DNA from: Rhipicephalus microplus
Taxonomy: Eukaryota; Arthropoda; Arachnida; Ixodida; Ixodidae
Assembly: GCF_043290135.1 (NCBI RefSeq)
Contig: NC_134700.1
Span: 235,702,088 to 235,766,087 of the forward strand
DNA: 64,000 nucleotides
Direction: 5' to 3'
The position numbers were made by a program, and so were the translations under genes. The stretch's first letter is position 1, and each line of letters starts with the position of its first letter. Of this stretch, positions 32,870 through 43,887 are shown piece by piece. The notes beneath the pieces were generated by a model. The model did not search any database. It saw only the letters and a program-made list of their open reading frames with translations, and was not told the origin of the DNA.

Positions 32870-34687
32870 CTAACAGCTGTTCTCACTAACTTTTAGTCTA
32901 ACTCGTGGTGGTCGCGCCCGGAACGATTTTCTCGAGAAGCGGGGTCTACAACACGCGTCAATCGCCCTGCTACCGAACCCCGCGACGTTCCTCGAAGCCG
33001 ACTTGCTGTCGCTTCCTGCCCCTCGAAAACCACCGACTCTTTTGCCCCGCACCCCGTCCAATGCACCGCGAGAACAACGGAAGGGTCTCTTGCCCTTCGG
33101 CCACTTACGCACACAATGCGCTTCTCTTTTCTTTGTTCTCTGGCCGCTCGGACGCTTGCGATACGGCAACTTTCTTGAAATTTCGCTCCGCCATTTGAAT
33201 ACATTCCTCAAACGCGTCGCGATTTTTGCCTCGTCTTTACGGCGCTTTCTCCGTTTGTCACGCTTCTTCGTGCCGTCTACGGAGCCTTTCGCCAACCTCT
33301 GATGCTCGTCAGCACCCACTTGCTTGTTAGCTTTCCCGCGCGCACTGTCTGAATGATTGCCTAGCAATTCATCCTTCCAACACTGCCGCGTACGATGCGC
33401 TTTTCTTTTCCGGCGGTTCGGACGCATACGATACAGACCCGTCAGAGAAGACAACGGCACTTTTCTCGCGATGTCACTCCGCCGTTTGAAAACCTTACTC
33501 GAACGCGTTGTGCTCATCGCGAGCTTTGCCTTACTGTTGCCCTTCGGACGCTTTCTCCCCTGTGCACGCTTCTTGGCGCGGACCTGGGAGCCTTTCGTCC
33601 TACTCTGACGTTCTTCATCACCGATATGCTCCTCCGCCGTCTCGCGCGCCCAGTCCTGATGATCACTTATCAGTTCATCGCTAGACCGCGGCCGCGTAGA
33701 TTGCGCTTTTCTTTTCCTCACTCTCCGGCCGCTTAGACGCATGCGATTCGAGCCAGTCAGAGAAGACAACGGGCCTTTTCTCGCAAATCCGCCACGCCGT
33801 TCGAAGGTCCTCGTCAAACGCGCCGTGCTGATCGCGAGCCTTGCCGCGCTTCTGTTTTTCGGACGCTTTCTCCGTTTGGCACATTCCTTGGTGCCAAACC
33901 TGGAGCCTTTCGTCCGCCTCTGACGCTCATCAACATAGTCTACAGGGCTGCAAGGTTCGATGGAACACTCTGTTAATCTTAACTCCGTTTCCACCACCAC
34001 GGAACCCTCACACCCTGCTGCGACCGCGAGCTCTTTTCTCTCAGAATGGGTTAAAACCTGTTCCATTCCCTTACAGGCACTAGCCTTTTCTTCGGCCTCA
34101 AACGGCACCGCCGCTATATCTACAGATATCAGACATGTAGCCTCCGCTTCAGTTGTAAACGGCACTGCCGTTACATCGCACCGTTCGTGCGCTACATCTA
34201 CAACTTTCTGACCTGTAGCCTTCTCTTCAACCTTAAACGGCACCGCCGCTACCTTGCACCGCTCGTGCGCTACATCTACGGATTGACCACTCTGCTGCAA
34301 TGCCACCCCTCTACGCCGAATCCTATCTATCTCTTCGTCTAATTCCTGCATCCTTTTCATATGTTCTTCATGCCTGCGCTCAGCTTCCAATTCCTCCTGG
34401 CGCCATCTTTCCTTTCTTTGCGCCCTTTGTACTTCCATATGTTCTTCATGCCTGCGCTCAGCTTCCAATTCCTCCTGGCGCCATCTTTCCTTTCTTTGCG
34501 CCCTTTTTACTTCCTCCTCCTGGTCCAATAAGTACATATTCCCGAAGTGCTCGATTTCCTCATTGTCACTATTGCTTTCGAGAATCACTTCGCGGAGTTT
34601 AGAAGCAGGCATATCATCATTAAAATCTAGCTCCAGATCCCAACACAGGTTCAGCAGGTTCTCTCTCGTCAATCTCGTAAGATCCAT
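32870..34687 (-). CDS. Gag-like SAP/coiled-coil protein with basic tandem modules
   Basis: I take the start at MDLTRL (context GTCGCCATGGAT), 19 codons inside a longer 624-codon frame. Numbering from the longer frame, residues 20-56 look like a SAP/HeH helix pair, as in the other element's Gag. Residues 75-146 are a charged coiled coil with a near-exact 26-residue tandem repeat (81-103 and 107-129). Residues 156-225 hold three units of the type DVAHERCxVxAVPF. Residues 271-560 hold three ~100-residue, strongly basic modules with KGS, RRKRPK, (A/S)RKxPLSSLTG and RKRKA elements. There is no zinc knuckle or enzyme motif. I infer nucleic-acid binding and perhaps particle association. The function is unknown and I do not recognise a family for the basic modules. 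Confidence 0.75.
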   Translation of the reverse strand: MDLTRLTRENLLNLCWDLELDFNDDMPASKLREVILESNSDNEEIEHFGNMYLLDQEEEVKRAQRKERWRQEELEAERRHEEHMEVQRAQRKERWRQEELEAERRHEEHMKRMQELDEEIDRIRRRGVALQQSGQSVDVAHERCKVAAVPFKVEEKATGQKVVDVAHERCDVTAVPFTTEAEATCLISVDIAAVPFEAEEKASACKGMEQVLTHSERKELAVAAGCEGSVVVETELRLTECSIEPCSPVDYVDERQRRTKGSRFGTKECAKRRKRPKNRSAARLAISTARLTRTFERRGGFARKGPLSSLTGSNRMRLSGRRVRKRKAQSTRPRSSDELISDHQDWARETAEEHIGDEERQSRTKGSQVRAKKRAQGRKRPKGNSKAKLAMSTTRSSKVFKRRSDIARKVPLSSLTGLYRMRPNRRKRKAHRTRQCWKDELLGNHSDSARGKANKQVGADEHQRLAKGSVDGTKKRDKRRKRRKDEAKIATRLRNVFKWRSEISRKLPYRKRPSGQRTKKREAHCVRKWPKGKRPFRCSRGALDGVRGKRVGGFRGAGSDSKSASRNVAGFGSRAIDACCRPRFSRKSFRARPPRVRLKVSENSC

Positions 34688-35207
34688 GGCGACTACTTTG
34701 CTTTGGCTCAGCTGTGACAAAACACAAACCCACCAGCGTTTCAATTCTGGGTCTAGAGAAATTGAAGCCTGGCAAATCTCACAGCGGAGACCACAAGCTT
34801 AAGCACCCAAGTAGCACTACGTGGCCAACATCCCTCTCTACTTTTTCTTGTTAATTTTTCACTCCTGCTTTTTACAACATCCTAAAATTTAACCCGCAAC
34901 GTACCCTTAGAAATTTTGAAACATTACCACTTGTTCCTATTGAATCATCTAAGCTTTCCTGCTTTAGCGTACTTGCTCAGATAATCATCCAGTGCTGCCT
35001 TGTGCTGAGATAACAACCACAGTGGCCAGGCAGTTGTTGGTTATATCTATCTTTTAACGAATCTAGGCTAAAAGACTCGATATATCTCAAGCACAAAGCC
35101 AGGCACTCACCCCATTACGTGCGGTGGTGGTACGCTGCTTCGATCCCGCCGAGTTCCAGGGCTTTCGGCTGGCCTCCGGTACATGTCGCTCTCCGTCGCA
35201 GACTCGT
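34688..35207 (-). other. Leader between primer site and ORF
   Basis: About 520 nt without a recognised frame. It should contain any packaging signal. I see no obvious long repeat in it. Confidence 0.5.
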
Positions 35208-35226
35208 ATCCCACCGCTGCCAACCA
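35208..35226 (-). other. Primer-binding site, tRNA-Leu type
   Basis: Just inside the 5' LTR the minus strand reads ACTGG, T, TGGCAGCGGTGGGAT. This has the same offset and one-base insertion as the primer site of the 11.4-kb element, so both probably use the same tRNA. Confidence 0.65.
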
Positions 35227-35228
35227 GT

Positions 35229-36075
35229 TGTTGCGACCGGGGTTTCCAGACACCGGAGGTCCGGGATGAAGTTGTCGAGGCAGGAGGAAGAGAGACTTGA
35301 AGAGGGTTTATTTACAATATATACATTGCGAACTCCCTACACGGTGAGCCCTCAAACGTGGCAGGCCTCTACATGACTCCTAACATAGCGCTCCATGGTG
35401 CTTGGTTCTACATGGTTCTGCTCGGTTCTGCTCTGTTCTGCCTGGTTCTCTTCTCGAAAAAAAGCACACCGAATGAGCCGTGGGGGCTCATTATAAAGGG
35501 TCTGTCCTCCCCAGATCCCTAGATCGGGGACCGCGTACAGAGGGCACCGTCCAACCACGGATCACACATTACCCGCGAGGGTGGCGAGCACGCACGGTCC
35601 ACGTGAACGTTCAAAATTGAAGCGTGGTCACTGCACGGCCATGTGGCACGAACGTGGCTCCTCCTCGTCAAGGGGTGTCGCTGGGCGAGGGGTCTGAAGT
35701 TGATGACTGCATCCATCGAAAGGGCCGCCGTAAACAAGCTTCAAATGGTCGCCGAACGACTCGTTCAATTAGCGGGACGATTTCCGGCCGCCGCCGCCGC
35801 CGTCATCTTCCAAAGAAGAAGCTGCACTTGTGGTCTCCCGAACTGCTCACGGTGTCGTGGCGGCAAGACGCCGCACCCTCCGGCCAGGGGGGGAACAATA
35901 CATGGCGGACACAGGCCGCCAACCCGTTTGGCGACTAAAAGGGAACATCAAAAGGAACGCCGATCCATTGTCAGACCTGGCGCCGGTCCTAACAGTAGGC
36001 AGCCGGTCGTTCGGTTACTTGTTTGGAGATTAAAGGAGCGCCGCTCCCTCGTCAGCTCGGGCGCCGGTCACAACA
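35229..36075 (-). repeat. 5' LTR of the minus-strand element
   Basis: Direct copy of 30472-31318 offset by 4757 bp, with the same terminal duplication at plus 35995-36075. Its TATA motif at 35488-35497 would drive transcription toward lower coordinates. Confidence 0.93.
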
Positions 36076-36079
36076 ACGT

Positions 36080-38570
36080 GCAAATAATGATACGCGTGGT
36101 ATCTCAGGGGGTTTCTTTTTATCTTGCAACTGAGGCGGTGAACGTACGCCTTTGCTCGCGGTGCTTCGACTGCACTCTTATCAGTACACGCCGTTCCGCA
36201 GGTTATGCAAATTTCACTCGCCTTGCAGACACCGTGTCACACCTTCCTTTACCTTGCTAAAGTATGATGCAATAATGGCGGCGATGGGCTTCTTGTGCTA
36301 TGGCGTACTGACTTCGAAGAACTCGCCATGCTACGAAGGCTTGAATCGGGAGCCCAAGCGTTTCTTATGCCTCCAAAGCTAACGCCGCGTTACGCTGCTT
36401 AAAATGAAGACTTACCTGGCCACGTTTTCTGTCTAGTCAATCAAGAAAAGAAGTGGAAATTTAAGGGCTCGCTTTTGTTTGTTAGACAATAAAATGTCCG
36501 TCTAGCTGATGAAGTTTAGCAAGCCCGTTGTTGTGGCCTTTCACGCAGCTACACGTTTTACGTAATTATTCCGCAGTTTCATTTTTCCGGGGAACCGTAT
36601 TCGCATTCATCAGTGCAGTCGTTGGTGGGTTTCATTGCCGTCTTCACTGAAGCAATCTTACTTCTCTATGAGGCGATTTCGTCTTTGCTGCAATGTACAC
36701 ATCCAGTATCACTTCCTACTTATACGTAATGGCCAATACTTTATTTTTGCCGAGTGTATCTACGTCATACTAAGTTAGTCATACATACCTGAGTAATTTG
36801 CCGACTGCTCATTCCAGGAAGCGCCATCTTCCTCACTTGACATCCATTTTTAATTTTCAGTGTAAAATGATTTTCCCTTCGTATACAGATTTGAAGGCAA
36901 CAGATTTTTATTCTCTTTCTATTTTATTCCCCCGAGTCATCCGTTGCGCAGCTTAGTTCAGGTTGTTATACGTTAGCCTCCATTGAGACATGCAGCTGTG
37001 TATCAAAAAAGGAAAAGACCGGAGCTCATACCGTCGCCACATTCATAAACGCATAACAAACCGAAAAGCAACGCTAATCGCCATATAACGGGCGGGTGAA
37101 TGACAACATAGGCGGGCACGGGGTTTTTCGTCAGGGATGGCTAAGAATCCTAAGATGCACCTCAGCCCTCCACCCCCTTCTCTCCCTGACGCTCCTCCCG
37201 TTATTTCGGTCCGAAGGAAAACGAGCTCCACGGTGGATTCCGAATTGAGAATGAAGCGATGACGTTCTTTTCACGAAGGCCTGTCATCGGCCACAGACTT
37301 TCTAAGGCAAAAATGGCAAGTAAACAGTTCTTTGCAACTTTACGGGTTGATCACCCTTTACGCAAAAAAAAAAAAAAACTGGCGTAGCCATAACATTCCG
37401 CGTTAAAAATGACGTGAAAAGTGCGACTCAGTAAAGGTATGGTGCAAAATTGCTCCCCCCCCCTCCGCCTTGTGATTGACTGGGTCGCGATCTGCAAGTG
37501 TCACCGTAACCATGGTCGCCTTCCTTCCAAAACAAAAAGAAAAGAGTACGGACAGACACGCCCCGTTTCCGCAGCCAGCTGGGACTTTTCCTTCGGAGCG
37601 GCGCTGCCGCACTTTTTTCTGCTTCCTGCTTCCTCGCGTGTATCACTGCTGCGCTACGCGCACGCCTCCTACGCAGCAGCAGTAGCGGCAGAACTACACG
37701 TGGGTGGTGAAGGAGAAGGGGTTACAAGGCTTTCAGGATTTCCTTCACCGGCCCATCATGCGTAGTAGTGCACAATCTCGGCTACGGTCGGCTTCCGCGC
37801 TCACAGAGGAAAACGGGCCGAAAACAGACGAAGTCGAGGACACGCCACGCTGCAGATGACTGGCCAAATGCAATCTCGGTGCGCTGAAGTAGCACCGTCG
37901 GGAGTGGATCATTCGTACTTCGCCGAGGTGGTGTAATTACGATAGACGGGCACGGAACGCTCGTGTACGTTCACGGCTGACTTCGTGGATGCGCTCGTTT
38001 CTATCTAGGCTTTCTCTCTCCCTGCTGATAACGTAGGCGTGCCTTCGGTTGCTCACCAGTGAAGATGATAGCAAGGAAACTGCAAAAGTGAATCGGTTGT
38101 TGCATATTATGGCGACTAGTTTGCAGCCCGTGATTCCACATGTGAGAATATCCGGCAAGCTTACCGGATATTCACCTCCCGAGCCTGCCTGTAAAATAGA
38201 CTTACTTACCGGGGCTGACGGCTCATTCTGGATTTTGTTTGTTTGTTTGTTTGTTGGTTTGTTTGTTTTGTTGTCTTCTTTTTTTTTGCATTCTATAAGC
38301 CCTCTGTCAGTAGGAGCTGTGCATTTAAGAACGATGCGTATTTCTTGTAGGCTTACACGCATTTCCACCCTTTCAGTTAATGGCTTTAAGAAATTGCGCA
38401 AATGAAAAAGCAGTTAATGTACCGAAAAAAGTAACGCAGTGCCGAATCACCTGCTGACTTTCTCTGTATGTATAGCGCTTCAGCACCGACGCTACGAAAG
38501 TCATAATAATAAATCCTGGTCACTGAACGCTATGGCCGCGCATGCGCGCTAACATTCGTGGCTGAGTTTG
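36080..38570. other. Unannotated 2.5 kb
   Basis: A poly(A) run at 37363-37378 and a (GTTT)n run at 38236-38270. Overlapping frames at 37.4-37.8 kb on both strands show no recognised domain. Confidence 0.4.
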
Positions 38571-38574
38571 CACT

Positions 38575-39425
38575 TGCACAGCGTGTCAGCGTGTCAAGGC
38601 ACAACGACACACCAAGCCTCCATGGGGAAAGTTCCCTCTCCCTGAAGCACGTTTCGACACCACTCATTAGGACATTGTCGGGCCTATACCTCCATACCGG
38701 GTTATACGTATTTGATTACGTGTATTGACAGGTATTCTAGGTTGTAGCTACAATGTCTGACGTCACGGCAGAAACAGTTGCCCGTACCTTTCTTGCTACC
38801 TGGATTAGCCGTATCGGCGTACCATCAAGGGTAACTACTGATCGAGGCAGACAGTTTGAGTCAGCGCTTTTCACCTCTGACACATCTCTACTGGGCTGTG
38901 CGCGCCTTCGCACAACTGCGTATTATCCAGAATCAAATGGCATAGTCGAGATACTCCATCGTCATCTAAAAGCAGCACTCGCCTCGCAGTCTCACGCTGA
39001 ACATTGCGCACCACACCTCCCCATCGTGATTCCCAGCATTCGTTCAACACTTTGACCAGAACCTGCCTGCTCCATAGCCGAGATGGTTTATGGCTGCACG
39101 CTCCGTTCGCCTGGTGGCCTCGTCAGCCCCGTCACTACGCAGAGTGTTTCGGATCCGCCTTTCTTCAGTGTATGCCGGATCTTCATGCGAAACTTGCGCC
39201 CATCACCAACTTCGGCTCACACTTAGAACGATGGTTTTTCTGCCGGCAAGTTTACAGGCATCTTCACACGTTTTTGTTCGTGTTGGCGCGTCTCGCCGTG
39301 CTCTTCAACCTCGCTATGACGGTCCTTTCCCTGTCAGCAAGCGTTCTGAACATCATTTTACAATACTGCGTAATGGGCATGAAGACACAGTCAGCATTGA
39401 AAGGATAATCCAGCACCCATTTTGA
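38575..39425 (+). pseudogene. Ty3/gypsy integrase relic
   Basis: Decayed integrase in several frames: QRVKAQRHTKPPWG and ARFDTTH, stop, DIVGP (first catalytic D at 38671), then after a frameshift VTAETVARTFLATW and PSRVTTDRGRQF. A run to YYPESNGIVE follows, with 35 residues between D and E. After further breaks the C-terminal RYDGPFPVSKRSEHHF and VSIERI appear. It belongs to a different gypsy lineage from the 11.4-kb element. No LTRs or RT were found next to it. Confidence 0.85.
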
Positions 39426-39539
39426 CAAGCTAGTTCCACCACAAATGCAGCACTCCTGAAAGTCGGTCTCGTTTATTATTGCAGATGTAGATGCATATGT
39501 AGATCCCACATTTTCGGCTCACATCCACCCTGGCGTATG

Positions 39540-39608
39540 TTTGTTGCTTGCTTGCTTGTTCTTATATGCTTTGCCACGTACCCACAATGGGAGATTGGCC
39601 ATTAAACC
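39540..39608 (-). mobile_element. LINE 3'-end scrap with (AAGC)n tail
   Basis: Shares with 46005-46065 the block GGGAGATTGGCCATTAAAC (plus strand) and a terminal CTTGCTTG run. On the minus strand both would be 3' ends with an (AAGC)n tail. The family is not identified. Confidence 0.5.
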
Positions 39609-40359
39609 AGCGGTTACTGTATTGGAGAAAAAAGAATTTCAAATTTTGATAAAGAAAAAGTAATTATACAGTCACCTAGAGAGTATAAGAGTGGATAATC
39701 ATAAGGTGACTTGCGAATAAAGTATGTAAATAACTAATAATTGAAATGAATAGATGCATGGTAATTCCAACGACCAAGAATTTCATTGGTTAAACCTTCT
39801 TGTGTCTCCGAGAAATTCACAAACTGCTACACAGACGCTCCTGTTGCTGTGGCCAAAGAAGAAGCCCCAAGGGAGAGGATATTTTCACAGTTAAGAATTA
39901 ATTCTGGGGAATCCATCTTCACCGTTGTTCTAACTACTTCTTTCTCCTCAGCAGACACAACCAGTCCATGTCCCAAGTGTGTTGTGCCAGACGCAGAAAA
40001 AAAAAAGTATGCCACAAAATAACACTATAATTACGCGTCGCATGCTCCTTCATCCAAAATGAGTCGCATATACTCCCGTGAAGTCGTCTTGAACTCTGAA
40101 TGAAGTAAAAAAAAACGATCATGGCTGCAATTTCGTTTTCTCTCCTTTTTTCGATGCTGCACGCCAGCGTTGACACGTACCGCTAGCTTTTTTTACCGTA
40201 TTAAGTCTACCGCTTCAATTGTCGCTAATGATACTCGTTTTTCTATACCGCGCTGTGTATATCGCTACAAATTGGGTGTTATGTACGCCACTGTCGCATG
40301 TGTGTAAACTGGGATATGCAAATGGCAGCAAAGTTGAGATGTGCATGATTACATTATTG
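39609..40359. other. Unannotated
   Basis: No recognised gene. The sequence leads into two strong hairpins downstream. Confidence 0.45.
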
Positions 40360-40419
40360 AGGTGACATGGGTCTCTTGGCCCAGCGTAGACCAGTGGGGC
40401 CAAGAGACCCACGTCACCT
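40360..40419. repeat. 23-bp-stem hairpin
   Basis: Arms 40360-40382 and 40397-40419 (core GGGTCTCTTGGCCC) with one A/G difference and a 14-nt loop. In a minus-strand RNA the difference becomes a G-U pair. Confidence 0.85.
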
Positions 40420-40851
40420 GAATACACCTGGTTTATGCTGACCGTGAGGCAGTCACCCACTGTTGCTTTTCTGAGCGAGCACCTTGACCGTGGCGATGAG
40501 CGCTCGAAGGCTACATTATGCCCAGGCAGTGTTTGTTTACAGGCGGCTGCGCCAGGCGCGCCGTTTTCTAAATCGGTGCCTCAAGGCGCCGCCCTTGACA
40601 CCTCGAGCTTGCTACTGTTTCAACTAAGGAACTAAGGTGCACGCCACGATGAAAGAAAGCGAAAAAAAAGGAAAGCAAGGAAAACAAAGACACAATCAAA
40701 AAGACTCGGGGTCTCCTACGCGAAGGGAGTGTATTACAGCTTTGAGAGAACTTCCTTCGTACCCCATACGACTCCCTTCATACTTTCTTGTTAAAATCAA
40801 AATTCTTATTGGAAACTTCCGCATCGTTCTAAATGAAGTGGGATTCTGCTG

Positions 40852-40969
40852 AAGATTGCCCTTGCGAGTACATCATGCCGCTTGAGTTACGTACGCCAGC
40901 TTTTTTTATCTCCACCAGCTTTTTGCGTACGCAACTCAAGCGGCATGATGCACTCGCAAGGGCAATCTT
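40852..40969. repeat. 45-bp-stem hairpin
   Basis: Arms 40852-40896 and 40925-40969 match over 45 bp with two differences (40870 and 40889, both A versus G in the complementary arm). The loop is 28 nt. A minus-strand transcript would pair fully, with two G-U wobbles. This may be a foldback element remnant or a long-hairpin RNA gene. Confidence 0.85.
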
Positions 40970-41088
40970 ATATGTATATATGTGACGTAAGAAGGTAGCG
41001 ACAGTTGGTGGAAGCAGAGGAGAAAGAAGTGCAGAACAGAATAAACATGGGGTATGAGCCATGCCACGTCTCCCATTCATCGTAGCGT

Positions 41089-41093
<5 letters not shown>

Positions 41094-41142
<49 letters not shown>
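41094..41142. repeat. (TA)n microsatellite
   Basis: About 24 units, directly abutting the 5' end of the LINE relic downstream. Confidence 0.98.
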
Positions 41143-41145
<3 letters not shown>

Positions 41146-42691
41146 ACTTGCCAGTTTATACGCCCGTCAAACATATGCTTAAAGTATATTTAAGTAAAGA
41201 AGGTATTTTTAGCGTTTTGTGTAAATTAGACACAAAGAAATCTCCGGGTCCTGATGATATATCAAACGTTTTTCTTAGTAGATATGCAATCTGGGTTTCA
41301 GAATATTCAGAACTTCCTTAGAAACTTGTGTGATACTCGATGACTGGCTCTCCGCAAGAATAGTCCCAATTCATGAATCTGGTTCACCATTAGAATTAAA
41401 CAACTATGGGCCAGCTTCCCTTACATCCACAGCTTGTAAGCTACTAGAACACGTAATATTTAGGGCGATTATGACACATCTGGAAGACAATAAACTGCTT
41501 CACGACAACCAACACGGATTCAGGACTGGCCTATCCACTTCAACTCAATTAGCCGAGATCACACATGACTTTGCCAATTCACTAAACTTTAAGGGCCAGA
41601 TTGATGCAGCGTTTTTGGTTTTTTCTAAAGCGTTTGATGTAGTACCACACGATAATTTAATTACGAAACTGTCAGCTATTGGTGTTAATCAGAACATTGT
41701 CCGTTGGGTTGCATGTTATTTGTCATCACGGAAACAATATGTGGTCAATGACGGCGTTTCTGACTCATTGGATGTACACTCAGGATTGCAGCAAGGATCC
41801 GTGCTTGCACAATTATTGTTTTTAGTGTACATAAACTATATTTATTTCTCAGTTTAATCACCTGTGAAAATCCGACTTTTTGCGGACGATTGTGTTATTT
41901 ATGCCGACATTGTTCAGCATTCTGATCAAGCCAGACTCAACGATGCATTGCAATCCATCTGCGCCTGGTGTGATAAGTAGGGCTTGAAGCTCAACACATC
42001 AAAAACGGCATCCATCACAGTTACGAACAAACAAAACCCATTAGCATTCCAATATACTATTAATAACGCTTATGTTAAAAAGGCTACGCGAGTGAAATAT
42101 CTGGGTGTCACGCTTACAAGCAATTTAATTTGGGAAACTCATATAGATAACATTTGTAGCAATGCGCTAAAGAAGCTATAGCATTTTTAAAACGTAAACT
42201 GCGCCACACTTCCCCTTCAATAAAACTAACAGCTTACAAAGCGCTTATCAGGCCTAAATTAGAATATGCAGACCTGGTCTGGGCGCCGTATCAAAAATAA
42301 TTAAAAAATAGAGAGGATTCAAAACCTGGCTCTGAGGTTCATTTATTCTAGCTACTCTCGTTTTGCAAGCGTCTCTGCCCTTCGCGAGAAGGTAAATCTG
42401 AAAACACTCGCTCATCGAAGAATAGTCTCTCGAATAATATTTATATAACAATTGTACCATGGTCACTTCGAAATTCCACCGAATCGCTACATAACCTACC
42501 CGTCCGTGTGCTTTGATCGTATTCATCATAATGAAACAGTTAGACAACCATTCAGTCATCTGAACGTTCGTCAGTACTCATTATTCCCTCGTGCTCTTTC
42601 ATTATGGAAAAAGGTAACTCAGGAGGTCATTAATGCGGACACGATACAATCGTTCGCCCATCTCGTTAATGACCTAACACTTGATTTTTAA
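41143..42691 (+). pseudogene. CR1/Jockey-type LINE, RT relic
   Basis: Related to the copy at 24.6-27.2 kb but from another subfamily. RT motifs are spread over shifted frames: KKSPGPDDISNVFLSRYA, LNNYGPASLTSTACKLLEHV, NQHGFRTGLSTSTQLAE, FSKAFDVVPHDNL, LQQGSVL, LFADDCVIYADI (catalytic box intact) and YLGVTLTSNLIW. The C-terminus ends at LVNDLTLDF. Several stops and frameshifts are present. The 5' half, including endonuclease, is missing. Confidence 0.85.
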
Positions 42692-42909
42692 TATGCAATA
42701 TATTATGTTCCTCATTAGTGCTGAGATTTTTTGTATTTCTGTATGAATGTCATTATTGATATATGTATAAAGTAAATTTTCCCTGATGTTGAGAATTTTC
42801 TTATTTTCGTACCTAGTAATGTATTTTCTTATATTTTTATATTCTGTTTTGTCACTGACATTTGTTACCCACATCTGTTTGGGCCCGAACAGGGCCTGCA
42901 ATATTTGTA

Positions 42910-42962
<53 letters not shown>
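42692..42962 (+). repeat. LINE 3'-flank ending in (TA)n
   Basis: AT-rich non-coding sequence after the LINE stop, ending in a (TA)n tract at 42914-42962. CR1-like elements have short 3'-UTRs, so much of this is probably still the element. Confidence 0.5.
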
Positions 42963-42964
<2 letters not shown>

Positions 42965-43887
42965 CAAGTTTTAAAATAATACCCAGTGAGTTTACCTATT
43001 TTTAGCAAATATATAGAGCTTTCAATTGAGATATGATATGGTGCATATTTTAATTCCGACCACCAAAGCAAGTTTTTCTTGTACTCAATACAGAGCTTCC
43101 CCCCCCTCCCAAAAAAAAAAAAAGATGAATTCACAATTTTTTCCAGAGCATCTCCCATAGGTTCAGTGCCCGAATTGTATGTAATTCGTAGCATGTCAAA
43201 CAGGCCTCCAGCAGATATTTTATTTGTGCCCTTGGAGCTTGCTCTGTTCCTGGAAAAAAGTCTTAAACTTGGCAACTTTATTCAGTATTGCTCGTGGGAA
43301 AACCCCTCAAAGAATTGATATACATAAGTGATTATTTTGACAGTTAGATCACTTCATTACTTTGCCGCGAATGCCATTTTATCGAGTGCATTCCAAAAAC
43401 GTCTTTTGAAAAAAAAAGTGTTCTCTGACGCCTTTTAGCTCAGTGGTCGCCAAACTACAGACTCTCATAAACAGGAAGGAAACTATTTGGCAACGGATCG
43501 AAATAAATGACCAGGACAAGTGTCACACTTCGAGAAACATTTGGAAATATTTTCAGCCATATTTGTGACTCGTGTTCGGAAAAACGCTGGATGATTTGGC
43601 ATGGAATGACCCAGAGGCATCGTTAGCTGCACGTCGTCTGCTGCACTTTCACCTGTAACAGAGGTCAGTTTTCACCTATAACAGTGTCCGTGCCTGTACT
43701 CCCATGATACAGCCGGCTCGTCGAGTTAACGTCAGTTTCAGTGAAGTGTCACCCATCGAAGTTAATTTAGGTAGCAGTGTCCAGGGTTACCATCCTTGTG
43801 AGTACAAGCGTTCCATATTTGCCGCTTCTCGTGTTGCTAATATTCGTATTGCTGTTGGTATCGTTGTGCAAGTGCAAACAACGGTTA
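42963..43887. other. Unannotated
   Basis: Poly(C)/poly(A) tract at 43100-43122. No recognised coding region. Confidence 0.45.

Larger units (their letters stand above)
30472..36075 (-). mobile_element. Young LTR element without pol, single repeat-built ORF
   Basis: A 5604-bp element on the minus strand with two apparently identical 847-bp LTRs (TGTTGTGACC...CGCAACA) and a 4-bp ACGT duplication (30468-30471 and 36076-36079). A tRNA-Leu-type primer site lies inside the 5' LTR. The internal region encodes one protein, with no zinc knuckle, protease, integrase, RT or RNase H recognised. Its LTRs share the central U3 block and TATA region with the 11.4-kb element, and the N-terminal organisation of its protein resembles that element's Gag. 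I infer a non-autonomous partner mobilised by Gmr1-like enzymes. Identical LTRs imply recent movement. Confidence 0.9.
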
